A stretch of 37,324 nt of DNA, from positions 1 through 37,324 of the forward strand of contig NZ_NKHG01000012.1 in NCBI RefSeq assembly GCF_002744245.1. The letters are read 5' to 3'. Positions 28,200 to 35,838 of this stretch are shown piece after piece (the first letter of the stretch is position 1; the number at the start of each line of letters is the position of its first letter). The notes beneath the pieces were generated by a model. The model saw only the letters and a program-made list of their open reading frames with translations. It was not told the origin of the DNA and made no database searches. A program made the position numbers and the translations under genes. Source of the DNA: Bacillus pumilus (GTDB taxonomy: Bacteria > Bacillota > Bacilli > Bacillales > Bacillaceae).

Positions 28200-28842
28200 A
28201 TCGGGTAAGGGTTTGAACGGGTTTCTCTGCCGTTTTTGTAATCAGCAGCTGCAAGAGTCGTGTTGATTGGGGCAAGGAGAAACGGAGGACGAGTCCTGTA
28301 AAGATGGCGGTCAGAATCGTTCCAATGCCAATCGGTCCGCCGAGCATCCATGCAAATAGAAGCACCGTTAACTCAATTCCATTTCGTACCCACTGTACGT
28401 TCAAGCCTGTTTTTGCTGAGATGAGCAGCATTAATGAATCTCTTGGCCCGGCGCCAAGATTGGCTGAAACATAAATGCCAACGCCATATCCAGACACAAC
28501 AACGCCCGTAATAAACACATATAAAGCGGGTAAATACCCATTTGGTGCAGGTAATACCGCATTAAAGAAATCAATAAACACGCCAATCAGCACCATATTC
28601 AGTAAAGCGCCGATCTTTGGAAATGATTTCGTAAAAACAGATGTCAGTGTCACAATCAGTGCACCAATAATGATGGACCATTGTCCAATCGTTAGCCCAA
28701 AGTGCTGAAACAGTCCGTAATGAAAAGCGTCCCAAGGACCAATGCCAAGGACCTTTCCTTTCACTGTCAGTGATAGTCCAAAAGCAAGTACAATCAATCC
28801 AACAAAATAAAAAAACCAACGTAAAAGATGTTCCCGCTTCAA
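28198..28842 (-). CDS. yczE: Integral membrane protein YczE
   Basis: A membrane protein of about 214 residues with five or so hydrophobic segments, of the YczE/YitT type (GIGPWDAFHYGL and NLGAGPRDSLM motifs). In Bacillus it sits next to sfp, and YczE has been linked to lipopeptide production after transcription by an unknown mechanism. The start is uncertain. The TTG at 28842 has GAAGGGA five bases upstream and gives an N-terminus MKREHLLRW. An ATG at 28848 is too close to that ribosome binding site, and an ATG at 28878 overlaps a small upstream frame. Neighbours are the orphan effector-binding gene (convergent) and tcyC. Confidence 0.85.
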   Translation of the reverse strand: MKREHLLRWFFYFVGLIVLAFGLSLTVKGKVLGIGPWDAFHYGLFQHFGLTIGQWSIIIGALIVTLTSVFTKSFPKIGALLNMVLIGVFIDFFNAVLPAPNGYLPALYVFITGVVVSGYGVGIYVSANLGAGPRDSLMLLISAKTGLNVQWVRNGIELTVLLFAWMLGGPIGIGTILTAIFTGLVLRFSLPQSTRLLQLLITKTAEKPVQTLTR

Positions 28843-28859
28843 AAGCATTCCCTTCTTTC

Positions 28860-28886
28860 TTAAACACTCGATTTCCATCGTAACAT
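28860..28886 (-). CDS. Possible 8-codon leader upstream of yczE
   Basis: An AAAGGGGGG Shine-Dalgarno (28902-28894) precedes an ATG by 7 bases. The frame encodes MLRWKSSV and stops with TAA just before the GAAAGAAGGGA that serves yczE. The strength of the ribosome binding site is the only support. It could be chance, or yczE translation could be coupled to it. Confidence 0.25.
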   Translation of the reverse strand: MLRWKSSV

Positions 28887-28946
28887 ACTCGCACCCCCCT
28901 TTAAATGGCTTTGCTCAATTGTAATCGCTTACTTTGAAAAAGAGAT

Positions 28947-28983
28947 AAAAAGACTGCTCTCATCACGTGAGAACAGCCTTTTT
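28947..28983. terminator. Intrinsic terminator downstream of tcyC
   Basis: An imperfect hairpin in three blocks: AAAAAG/CTTTTT, CTG/CAG and TCTCA/TGAGA, separated by single mismatches, with loop TCACG. The A- and T-runs on both sides suit a bidirectional terminator. It ends the tcyABC operon on the - strand. Confidence 0.75.
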
Positions 28984-28986
28984 CCA

Positions 28987-29730
28987 TCATACTGGATTCA
29001 AAATCCGGTTTAAGAATTGTTTTGTTCGTTCTTCCTTTGGTCGTTTGAAGATTTCTTCAGGAGGACCTTGTTCGACGATGACGCCGCCGTCAATAAAGAT
29101 CACTTCATCCGCTACTTCTTGGGCAAACTTGATTTCATGTGTGACAACCGCCATGGTCCAGCCTTCTTTGGCCAGATCCTTCATGACCTTTAAAACTTCC
29201 CCGACAAGCTCAGGATCAAGCGCAGAGGTTGGTTCATCAAAAAGCATAAGCTCTGGCTGAATGGCGAGTGCTCGGGCAATACCGACACGCTGCTTTTGTC
29301 CGCCTGACAGCTGGAATGGGTAAAGATCTTTTTTATCTTCAAGTCCAACCTTTTGTAAGAGCTGGATGGCTTCTTTTCGAACCGTTTCCTTCGGCCGGCG
29401 CTGGACTTGGACAGGACCCTCCATCACATTTTCAAGAACTGTGCGGTGTGGAAACAGGTGATAATCCTGAAACACCATGCCCGACTTACGGCGAAGCTTC
29501 AGCAGGTCAGCTGGTTTATTCTTTTTCGAAAAATCAATCGAGAAATCATCGAAGGTAAACGAGCCGCCATTTGGTATTTCAAGTGCATTTAAACAGCGAA
29601 GCATCGTTGTTTTTCCTGAACCTGATGGACCCAGGATGGCCACAACCTGCCCTTTGTTGATCGTAAAATCAATCGACTTTAAAATCTCATTCTCACCAAA
29701 GGATTTGTTTAAGTCTTTGACTGTTAGCAT
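28987..29730 (-). CDS. tcyC: L-cystine ABC importer, ATP-binding protein TcyC
   Basis: A 247-residue ABC ATPase of the polar amino acid uptake family. Walker [10 protein letters not shown] is at 34-42, the signature LSGGQ at 141-145, Walker B LMLFDEP at 161-167, and the H-loop is in VVTHE. Length and neighbours match TcyC of B. subtilis, which powers cystine uptake with TcyB (permease) and TcyA (binding lipoprotein). It is the last gene of a three-gene - strand operon, 12 bases after tcyB. The position beside sfp-yczE is the same as in B. subtilis. Confidence 0.93.
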   Translation of the reverse strand: MLTVKDLNKSFGENEILKSIDFTINKGQVVAILGPSGSGKTTMLRCLNALEIPNGGSFTFDDFSIDFSKKNKPADLLKLRRKSGMVFQDYHLFPHRTVLENVMEGPVQVQRRPKETVRKEAIQLLQKVGLEDKKDLYPFQLSGGQKQRVGIARALAIQPELMLFDEPTSALDPELVGEVLKVMKDLAKEGWTMAVVTHEIKFAQEVADEVIFIDGGVIVEQGPPEEIFKRPKEERTKQFLNRILNPV

Positions 29731-29742
29731 GTCGTTCCCTCC

Positions 29743-30435
29743 TTACCTTGCGACATATCGATCAAGTCTTTTTTCTATTTGGTGCTGAACGAGCGATAGA
29801 ATCAAGCAGAATACCCAATAAATCAGGGCCGCTTCCATATAAATGAACAAAATTTGATCCAAGTTCGCTGCGGCAATTTCCTGTGATTTACGGAAAAGCT
29901 CTGCGACGAGGATTTGGGAAGCAAGGGACGTATCCTTCACTAGGCTAATAAATGAATTAGACAGTGGTGGAATCGATACACGCACAGCCTGCGGTAAAAT
30001 GACGCGGACGAGCGTTTTGCGATGCGTCATCCCAATGGAATAACCAGCTTCCCATTGTCCTTTTGGAACAGAAAGGACGGATGCACGAATAATTTCCGAG
30101 GCATACGCACCTACGTTTAATGAAAAAGCAATAATGGCACTTGGATATGGATCAAGTGTGATATTAAATGTCGGAAAGAAATAGAAAATAATAAACAATT
30201 GCACAAAAAGCGGCGTTCCACGAACGGCCGATACATAAATAGAAAAAATCCATCTGAGCGCTTTAATTTTAGACATTCTAGCAAGAGCTGTCACAAGCGC
30301 AATAAAAAGACCAATGATAAAGGCAATGATGGCCAAGGGAATTGTATAGTAAATTCCCTGCGTCACCATTGGCCAAAAAGATTGCTGAAGAAGATCCCAC
30401 GGAATGACAACTCCTAGGATATTATTTTGTAACAT
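29743..30435 (-). CDS. tcyB: L-cystine ABC importer, permease TcyB
   Basis: A protein of about 230 residues with several membrane spans and the EAA-type loop of amino acid permeases (the segment around EAGYSIGMTHRKTLVRVILPQA). It is the membrane subunit of the cystine importer and interacts with TcyC through that loop. The ATG at 30435 is chosen; in-frame GTG and TTG codons lie two and three codons earlier. The start overlaps the 3' end of tcyA by 14 bases, a sign of translational coupling. Confidence 0.92.
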   Translation of the reverse strand: MLQNNILGVVIPWDLLQQSFWPMVTQGIYYTIPLAIIAFIIGLFIALVTALARMSKIKALRWIFSIYVSAVRGTPLFVQLFIIFYFFPTFNITLDPYPSAIIAFSLNVGAYASEIIRASVLSVPKGQWEAGYSIGMTHRKTLVRVILPQAVRVSIPPLSNSFISLVKDTSLASQILVAELFRKSQEIAAANLDQILFIYMEAALIYWVFCLILSLVQHQIEKRLDRYVAR

Positions 30436-31237
30436 CTTCACCAAACCATTTCTTAGAAATCTTAGCGAGTGTACCGTCTTTCTTCATTTCTTTTAATGCG
30501 CCATTCACTTTGTCAACGACTTCGCCGCTGCCTTTTCTGAAGGCAAAATAGGTTTCTTGAGGATCTCCTGTTTCAAATGCAACTTTTAGGTTTTTGTTAC
30601 CGCTTGTTTTCAAGTAATTCAATACAGCCAATTTGTCATTGAACGTCAGATCAGCACGTCCTTGCTGGATCAATTGAATGGATTGTGCAAGACCTTCAAC
30701 GCCTTCAATTTTAGCACCAGCATCTGTTGCAAGTTTATTGTAGTTACTTGTTAACGATTGTGCCGCTTTTTTCCCTTTGACATCAGATAGTTTCTTGATG
30801 TCATTGTTATCTGCTTTTGTCACTACAATCGCTTGAGATGTTGTGTATTTATCAGAGAAATCATATTGATTTTCACGTCCAGTTTTACCAACTTGGTTCG
30901 CTACCACGTCAAAACGCTTTGAATTCAATCCAGCAAACATGCTGTCCCATTGTGTTTCTTTGAATTCTGGTTTTAAGTCAAGGCGTTTTGCTACTTCTGT
31001 GATGACCTCTACATCATAGCCAGTTAATTGATCTGTCTTTTTGTCATGGAATGTGAAAGGAGCATAAGTACCTTCTGTACCGATTGTTAATACGCCTTTA
31101 TCCTGAATGGATTTCCACAGATCACCTGATTCCTTAGACTCAGATTGTTTATTAGCGTTGTCGTTTGCAGCCGATCCACATGCAGTGATCAATGCAACAC
31201 AAGCGCCTAAAATAATGGCAAAGAACATTTTTTTCAT
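30422..31237 (-). CDS. tcyA: L-cystine-binding lipoprotein TcyA
   Basis: A 271-residue extracellular solute-binding protein (family 3). The N-terminus is a lipoprotein signal with lipobox LITAC (acylated Cys20), followed by a low-complexity linker and the typical YAPFTF and GYDVEVITEVAKRL motifs. It would deliver cystine to TcyB/TcyC. The ATG at 31237 has GGGGA five bases upstream; an in-frame GTG four codons earlier lies inside that site. It is the first gene of the operon. Confidence 0.93.
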   Translation of the reverse strand: MKKMFFAIILGACVALITACGSAANDNANKQSESKESGDLWKSIQDKGVLTIGTEGTYAPFTFHDKKTDQLTGYDVEVITEVAKRLDLKPEFKETQWDSMFAGLNSKRFDVVANQVGKTGRENQYDFSDKYTTSQAIVVTKADNNDIKKLSDVKGKKAAQSLTSNYNKLATDAGAKIEGVEGLAQSIQLIQQGRADLTFNDKLAVLNYLKTSGNKNLKVAFETGDPQETYFAFRKGSGEVVDKVNGALKEMKKDGTLAKISKKWFGEDVTK

Positions 31238-31276
31238 TTTATTCCCCACTTTTCTTGTTGGTATTTACAACATATG

Positions 31277-31305
31277 ATCTTACAGAGAAGCAACCTAAAA
31301 GTAAA
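31277..31305 (-). promoter_or_regulatory. Sigma-A-type promoter of tcyABC
   Basis: On the - strand TTTACT (31305-31300) and TAAGAT (31282-31277) are 17 bases apart. Transcription would start about 30 bases before the tcyA start codon. Cystine genes in Bacillus are often controlled by CymR, but I could not identify its site. Confidence 0.6.
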
Positions 31306-31617
31306 GCATTTGAAATTATCTTGAGCGAATCTCTTCAACTTTATGCCTGCTTCCGTACGCTTCTAGTATGAAATAGTCGAATGAGTATTGATATGAATAT
31401 ACCCAGATCAAAAGGAATATCAAACAAAACGTCATGGTCACGATCGATCTCAAACCATGTGAACGTCAAACCAAAGTCATTCGATATGTAAGTATTTTTG
31501 AAAATTCTATATCTTAATGGACCATTTCATAGATAAATGTGCTATGATCATAATGTCAAAAGAAAGTATTTTTATGTCAATTTTGACATTTGATTCAATT
31601 TTGAAGTAGGCAGTAAT
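31306..31617. other. Gene-free stretch upstream of the riboswitch, with a TGTCAA dyad
   Basis: I see no convincing gene here. The perfect dyad TGTCAA-TT-TTGACA lies at 31575-31588, with a further TGTCAA at 31554-31559. The region must hold the promoter for the riboswitch transcript. TATGAT at 31543-31548 is a possible -10 without a clear -35; TTGACA at 31583-31588 is a perfect -35 without a good -10. The choice cannot be made by eye. Confidence 0.4.
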
Positions 31618-31686
31618 ACTCGTATACCTTCAGAAATATGGTCTGAGAGTCTCTACCTAATTCCCGTAAAGAATTAGACTACGAGA
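31618..31686 (+). promoter_or_regulatory. Purine riboswitch aptamer, guanine type
   Basis: The three-way junction is visible. P1 is CTCGTA (31619-31624) with TACGAG (31680-31685). P2 is TTCAGA/TCTGAG with loop AATATGG. The J2/3 segment is AGTCTCTACC. P3 is CTAATTC/GAATTAG with loop CCGTAAA. Loop bases ATATGG and CCGTAAA are those that kiss in the xpt riboswitch. J3/1 reads ACTAC, and the C at the position that pairs with the ligand (C74 in xpt, U in adenine types) points to guanine or hypoxanthine. In this family ligand binding usually favours a terminator and turns genes off. The downstream operon is not a known purine operon. Confidence 0.9.
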
Positions 31687-31802
31687 AGATTGCTACTTAA
31701 TCTTACTTATAGGATAAATGAAAGGAACTACATCGTTTATATATTGTTAGAATTTTTCTAACGAAATCATCTGTGACCCTTTTCAATCATGGATTCTTTA
31801 AG

Positions 31803-31870
31803 ACCAAGATCAGGTAGAACTTCTCTCACTATTCAGTGATGATGGCAGGTTCTCTTTATCTTGGTTTTTT
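31803..31870 (+). terminator. Branched intrinsic terminator, likely riboswitch expression platform
   Basis: ACCAAGAT (31803-31810) pairs with ATCTTGGT (31858-31865), followed by TTTTTT. Inside, AGAAC (31816-31820) pairs with GTTCT (31849-31853), and TCACT (31826-31830) pairs with AGTGA (31835-31839). It stands about 115 bases after the aptamer and about 105 bases before the P450 gene. Two smaller hairpins lie between: AAGATT/AATCTT (31686-31704) and GTTAGAA/TTCTAAC (31746-31762). One of them may be part of the switching structure. Confidence 0.75.
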
Positions 31871-31881
31871 ATGTGCCATGC

Positions 31882-31980
31882 ATGCAGACTGAAATTGGAG
31901 AAGGTGCAAACATTCCAGTAATCTCAAAAACTGAATCGATCAAGGATTTTGTATGTGAAAAGAGAAGGGATGATGGTTGA
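31882..31980 (+). CDS. Doubtful 32-codon ORF overlapping the P450 start
   Basis: An ATG at 31882 opens a frame of 32 codons that ends in TGA at 31978-31980. It overlaps the P450 TTG start by two bases (TTGA), the geometry of translational coupling. There is no clear ribosome binding site before the ATG, and I do not recognise the protein (it begins MQTEIGEGANIP). It could be a leader peptide, the remnant of a displaced gene, or chance. Confidence 0.2.
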   Translation: MQTEIGEGANIPVISKTESIKDFVCEKRRDDG

Positions 31981-33254
31981 ACGTGAAAACAGAACAAAGT
32001 GTGAAGCAGTTGAGTTTGTATAGTGATGAGTATTTTGAAAATCGATATGAAATTTATAAGCAACTAAGAAATGAAGCACCTGTATGTTGGAATGAGGAAA
32101 TGAAGTCATGGTTCATTACAAGACATGCAGACATGACGACAAATCTTCCGGGAGATCGATTTATATCCAGTAACGTCATTCCACTAAAGATGAGCAATTT
32201 AGAAGAAGGAGAAGATCAACACTTTAAGGATATCATTGACATCATTCAAACATGGATGGTTTATCATGACCGTCCTGATCATACAGAACTGAGGGGCTAT
32301 ATGAATCGTGCTTTTCTAGTAAATGAAATTGATCTGATCACTCCTGAAATTAAAAAAATTGTCGCAACAATTATTGATCGTGTGTTAGAGAAGAATACAG
32401 AGTCCTTTGATTTTGTAGAAGAAATCGCTCATCCTATTCCTGCGATGGTACTTTGTAAAATGCTTGGTATCCCAGGGGGAGAAGTAGACAAGTTTATTAA
32501 ATGGTCTGATGATATTGCTCTTTTTATGCAAAACTTTGTCGTCTCTCATGTTCCTAGTAAAGAGATAAGCGAACAAGTACGAGGAAGCGTGAAAGAAATT
32601 TATGAGTATTTATCAAATGCCATTGCTGAGAGAAGGAAAGAGAAGAAGAATGATTTGTTAAGCCGTCTTATTTCTGATACACCGGGTGTCAATGGGGATT
32701 TAACAGACGATCAATTAATCGCTCAGACAATGCATTTGATTTTTGGTGGCCATAAAATCCCACAGTTTGTTCTCAGCAACTCATTGCATTTGTTATTTAA
32801 AAACCAAGAGATACTCGACATGTTGAAAAAGGATATGTCATTATTACCTAAAGTTTTAGATGAAACAATGAGGTTAGAAGGACCCATTCAATACATTGTC
32901 AGACATGCATCTGCAGACATTGAGTTACATGGGAAGCAAATTAAGAGGAACGATTCTGTTTACTTTTTCTTAGCATCTGCTGGAAGAGATGAGAGGGTCT
33001 TTGAACATCCTGATCAAATGGATATCACACGAAAAGGGTCTCGCCATATGGCTTTTGGCGGAGGATATCACACGTGTATCGCAGCCGCATTTGCTCGGGC
33101 GGAAATCATGGAAATACTGAAAGAAGTCATCACTCGATGTCCTGAGATACAACCTTTATACGATCTTGAAAATCCAGAATGGACATCCAACCCAACTTTC
33201 ACAGGTATTTTACACATGGAAGTAAAAGCAAACCAAAATCAACAGCCGGAGTAG
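31977..33254 (+). CDS. Cytochrome P450 with unusual I-helix
   Basis: A 425-residue soluble bacterial P450. The heme ligand is Cys367 in FGGGYHTC, and the ExxR motif is Glu296-Arg299. The oxygen-binding I-helix reads FGGHKIPQF (256-264). Where P450s normally have an acid-alcohol pair (Asp/Glu-Thr), this one has Lys260-Ile261 followed by Pro. Such enzymes often do not run standard mono-oxygenation but peroxide-driven, substrate-assisted or coupling chemistry; this is inference. The TTG start at 31977 has AGAAGGGA six bases upstream, and a GTG two codons later is an alternative. No ferredoxin or reductase gene is nearby. It is the first gene of a compact operon led by a purine riboswitch. I could not match it to a named Bacillus P450. 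Confidence 0.88.
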   Translation: MNVKTEQSVKQLSLYSDEYFENRYEIYKQLRNEAPVCWNEEMKSWFITRHADMTTNLPGDRFISSNVIPLKMSNLEEGEDQHFKDIIDIIQTWMVYHDRPDHTELRGYMNRAFLVNEIDLITPEIKKIVATIIDRVLEKNTESFDFVEEIAHPIPAMVLCKMLGIPGGEVDKFIKWSDDIALFMQNFVVSHVPSKEISEQVRGSVKEIYEYLSNAIAERRKEKKNDLLSRLISDTPGVNGDLTDDQLIAQTMHLIFGGHKIPQFVLSNSLHLLFKNQEILDMLKKDMSLLPKVLDETMRLEGPIQYIVRHASADIELHGKQIKRNDSVYFFLASAGRDERVFEHPDQMDITRKGSRHMAFGGGYHTCIAAAFARAEIMEILKEVITRCPEIQPLYDLENPEWTSNPTFTGILHMEVKANQNQQPE

Positions 33255-33288
33255 TCTCCTTATTTCTTATGAAGGGAAGGATGGTCAT

Positions 33289-33918
33289 TTGCAAACGTCT
33301 CATCAAAAACCCACATTGATCTTACTACACGAAATATACGGCATAAACGATCATATGAAGAGTATCATCCGACACTTTGAGAGGGCTGGTTTTGTTGTTT
33401 ATTGTCCTCATTTGTTGGGACAAGTCAAACACTTCGATGCTGACAGTGAGGATGAGGCTTATCGCTACTTTATGGATGAAGTTGGTTTTGAGCAATCGGT
33501 CAAAGCTGTCCTTCATTTAGCAAGAGATTTGAAAATGAAAGATGTAGATACCGACATTTTTGTATTAGGTTTTAGTGTGGGGGCTACCATTGCGTGGCTA
33601 TGTAGTTCGTATGAACAGCTGTTTACTGGGATCATTGGGTTTTATGGCTCAAGGATCAGGGATTACGTCGCTATCACGCCTACATGTAACACATTGCTAT
33701 TTTTTCCGACGATTGAAACATCCTTTAACCCTCAGCAGATTGTAGCTGTGTTGGAGAAAAAGGATGGACTTCGTTTGACGATGGTTGAGGGTATGCATGG
33801 GTTTGCCAATCCATATTCTGAAGCTTTTGACGCGGACTCTAAAGATCGTTGCTTTCAAGAAGTTGAAGATTTTGTCAACGCCAATTTGAAAAAAGACAGG
33901 TCGGTAGGGATAACATGA
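33289..33918 (+). CDS. Dienelactone hydrolase-like alpha/beta hydrolase
   Basis: A 209-residue protein with the dienelactone-hydrolase fold: ILLHEIYGINDHMKSI at the N-terminus, nucleophile motif GFSVG (Ser96) and His170 in GMHGFANP. Classical dienelactone hydrolases have Cys in GFCxG; here it is Ser. The usual catalytic Asp region reads FFPTIETSF without an evident Asp, so activity is likely but not certain. The TTG start at 33289 has AAGGGAAGG eight bases upstream. It lies 34 bases after the P450, and its TGA overlaps the next ATG (ATGA), so it belongs to the same operon. Possible roles are hydrolysis of an ester or lactone made or exposed by the P450. Confidence 0.8.
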   Translation: MQTSHQKPTLILLHEIYGINDHMKSIIRHFERAGFVVYCPHLLGQVKHFDADSEDEAYRYFMDEVGFEQSVKAVLHLARDLKMKDVDTDIFVLGFSVGATIAWLCSSYEQLFTGIIGFYGSRIRDYVAITPTCNTLLFFPTIETSFNPQQIVAVLEKKDGLRLTMVEGMHGFANPYSEAFDADSKDRCFQEVEDFVNANLKKDRSVGIT

Positions 33919-35111
33919 AGGCTCAAAAATGGATGTCCATGCAGTTTTTTGGCTTCTTTTTCACATTTGGTATATTTGTACCTTATTGGTCTATATGGCT
34001 TGTATCGGATAAGAATTTTACACCTGATCAGGCAGGAATCATTATTGCAACGGGATTACTCACTCGTGCGATGACGACCTTCTTTCTTTTTCCGCTAGCA
34101 AGTCAGTATATGAGCTTGGCACGTTTAAATCAAAGGGTTGTTTTCTTGTCAGTGCTTCTTTTTGCTCTTCTCATACCAGCAAATAGCTTTGTAATGGTGA
34201 TAGTAACCACTTTCTTCATAAGTCTTCTCTATCCAATGCCTTTAGCAATGCATGAAGCGATGGCATCAAAACTTATGAAAAAGGAAGAGATAGCATATGG
34301 TCGCAGCCGATCTTATGGGTCTCTTGGATACATCATTGCTTTATTGCTGACGGGCGTCGTTATTTCAATTTTAGGGGAGAAAATCATTATCTACGTGATG
34401 ATTGTCGGGATGATCATATTTGCTATTTTGGCTTCTTTAAGAGCCCCTAGCACTTTACAGGAAAAGAATGATCCGAGTGGTATGAGTGTCAAAAAACTAT
34501 TTCAATCAAAGTCATTTGTGTTCGTACTGCTCCTTTGTGTGATCTTGCAATCGGCACATGCAGCATATTACAGCTACGCTGTGCTTTTTTTAGGTGATAT
34601 AGGAGTTCAACCAGAGTTTATTGGGTTTCTTTTGTTAATAGCAGTCATCGCAGAAATTGTTTTCTTTTTCATTTCGGACTCTCTGTTTAAAAAGGGTCAA
34701 GTGACGACTTTATTGACGTTTAGTGTGACTGCATCTATTGTGCGATGGATGCTGCTGTTTCTATTTGATCATGTCATGGTTTTTATTGTGTCTCAATTTC
34801 TCCATGCCTTTACATTTGGCCTTACCCAAGTCGCTTTTATGAAGTATTTGGACAGTAATATAAAGAATCAATTTTTTTCTTATGCCCACGGGCTATATGC
34901 AGCTCTAGGGTTGAGCCTTGGTAACGGTCTTTTGACAATTGTGAGTGGGTATTTATTTTCCATATCACCTTCCTATGCATTTTTAGGAATGGCGATCATA
35001 TGCATGCCGTGTTTTATTTTGATTTATTTGTTGAAAGTGACTTTAAAGAATCATTTTGATCATAGTGACCATAAAAAAAGTGCTGAGGAGAGGCAAATAC
35101 ATGCAAATTAA
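33915..35111 (+). CDS. MFS transporter of the HcaT/YwbF (MFS_1-like) type
   Basis: A 398-residue protein with about twelve membrane spans. The start MKAQKWMSMQFFGFFFTFGIF and the motif GRSRSYGSLGYI are typical of the MFS group that includes HcaT (phenylpropionate) and YwbF. The group is distantly related to nucleoside/H+ symporters, which may matter given the purine riboswitch upstream. It could import the substrate of the P450 or export its product; direction cannot be read from sequence. It is coupled to the hydrolase by a 4-base overlap, and its end overlaps the next gene by 11 bases. Confidence 0.85.
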   Translation: MKAQKWMSMQFFGFFFTFGIFVPYWSIWLVSDKNFTPDQAGIIIATGLLTRAMTTFFLFPLASQYMSLARLNQRVVFLSVLLFALLIPANSFVMVIVTTFFISLLYPMPLAMHEAMASKLMKKEEIAYGRSRSYGSLGYIIALLLTGVVISILGEKIIIYVMIVGMIIFAILASLRAPSTLQEKNDPSGMSVKKLFQSKSFVFVLLLCVILQSAHAAYYSYAVLFLGDIGVQPEFIGFLLLIAVIAEIVFFFISDSLFKKGQVTTLLTFSVTASIVRWMLLFLFDHVMVFIVSQFLHAFTFGLTQVAFMKYLDSNIKNQFFSYAHGLYAALGLSLGNGLLTIVSGYLFSISPSYAFLGMAIICMPCFILIYLLKVTLKNHFDHSDHKKSAEERQIHAN

Positions 35112-35526
35112 AAAGAAGAAGGAGTTTCGAGTGCTAGATAGTGGGTTAGAAGATATGATTCGAACGGATGTTGTTCATTTTTCACATGACCAGTTGATAC
35201 AGCTCAAAATTCATCATTCAGCTTCTTCACGTAGGCAGGGGGTGGCTCTTAGATCGGAGAATGGCTTTATGTTGGAAGGGAGTGACAAGGTAGCCACCGT
35301 GATATTATGGGCGGATGAAGCATGTGTTGAACATACAATTAAATGCTTTGAGGGCACTGTTAATCTATTTAATGTATGGGAAGAAGAGAGAATGCTAGGT
35401 TATCATGACAGATTATCCGGTATGAGAATTGAAAAAAGTCAAACCGGCTTTATTTATCATTGTCATGACGGCTATTCAAAAGATAAAGACGTATCGATGA
35501 TATTCTCCATCTCCCTTTTGTCATAA
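35101..35526 (+). CDS. Small soluble protein of unknown function, last gene of the P450 operon
   Basis: A 141-residue protein with no signal peptide or membrane span. The C-terminal half looks rich in beta strands (ATVILWADEACVEHTIKCF, GTVNLFNVWEE, FIYHCHDGY). I do not recognise the family. The ATG at 35101 has GAGGAGAGGC upstream; the frame is open to 35056 but that part lies inside the transporter gene. It overlaps the transporter by 11 bases and is followed by a strong terminator, so it is a genuine member of the operon. It may bind the substrate or product. Confidence 0.75.
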   Translation: MQIKKKKEFRVLDSGLEDMIRTDVVHFSHDQLIQLKIHHSASSRRQGVALRSENGFMLEGSDKVATVILWADEACVEHTIKCFEGTVNLFNVWEEERMLGYHDRLSGMRIEKSQTGFIYHCHDGYSKDKDVSMIFSISLLS

Positions 35527-35562
35527 AGGTTCTTCAAAGCAGATAGTCAAAAAGACGAATTG

Positions 35563-35613
35563 AAAACCAGTGTGTGAAAGCCTTCTACAGGCGCACGCTG
35601 GTTTTGTTTTTTT
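35563..35613 (+). terminator. Strong intrinsic terminator of the P450 operon
   Basis: AAAACCAGTGTGTG (35563-35576) pairs with CGCACGCTGGTTTT (35592-35605) over 14 bp with two G-T pairs, followed by GTTTTTTT. Confidence 0.92.
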
Positions 35614-35712
35614 GTGGAAACGGTTTGATGGATAAATGAAATCCTAATCTATCAAGGGCTTAGACTAATCTCCTATTTGTGCGAACATTACTAAAATAAA
35701 GACTTTGAGACA

Positions 35713-35741
35713 GTGACAATAGAAGGAAGCATAATTATTAT
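35713..35741 (+). promoter_or_regulatory. Probable sigma-A promoter of the amino-acid permease
   Basis: GTGACA (35713-35718) and TATTAT (35736-35741) are 17 bases apart. The 225-base gap 35614-35838 holds nothing else I can name. I looked for a sigma-54 (-24/-12) promoter, as used by roc genes in B. subtilis, and saw none. Confidence 0.5.
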
Positions 35742-35838
35742 AAAAGATGTATAATTAGTAGGTTGTTTTAAAAATGGAATGAATCACATGGAGACATGTT
35801 TTTGATAACAGAGCATCTTAGAAGAAGGAGGCATCATT

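Noticed and set aside
31434..31517. A 27-codon frame upstream of the riboswitch
   Set aside because: No ribosome binding site, no recognisable protein, and it lies in the A+T-rich promoter region; likely chance.
35670..35700. A PurR-box-like sequence (GCGAACATT) before the permease
   Set aside because: One core mismatch, a single copy, and the gene is an amino-acid permease; not enough to claim purine control.
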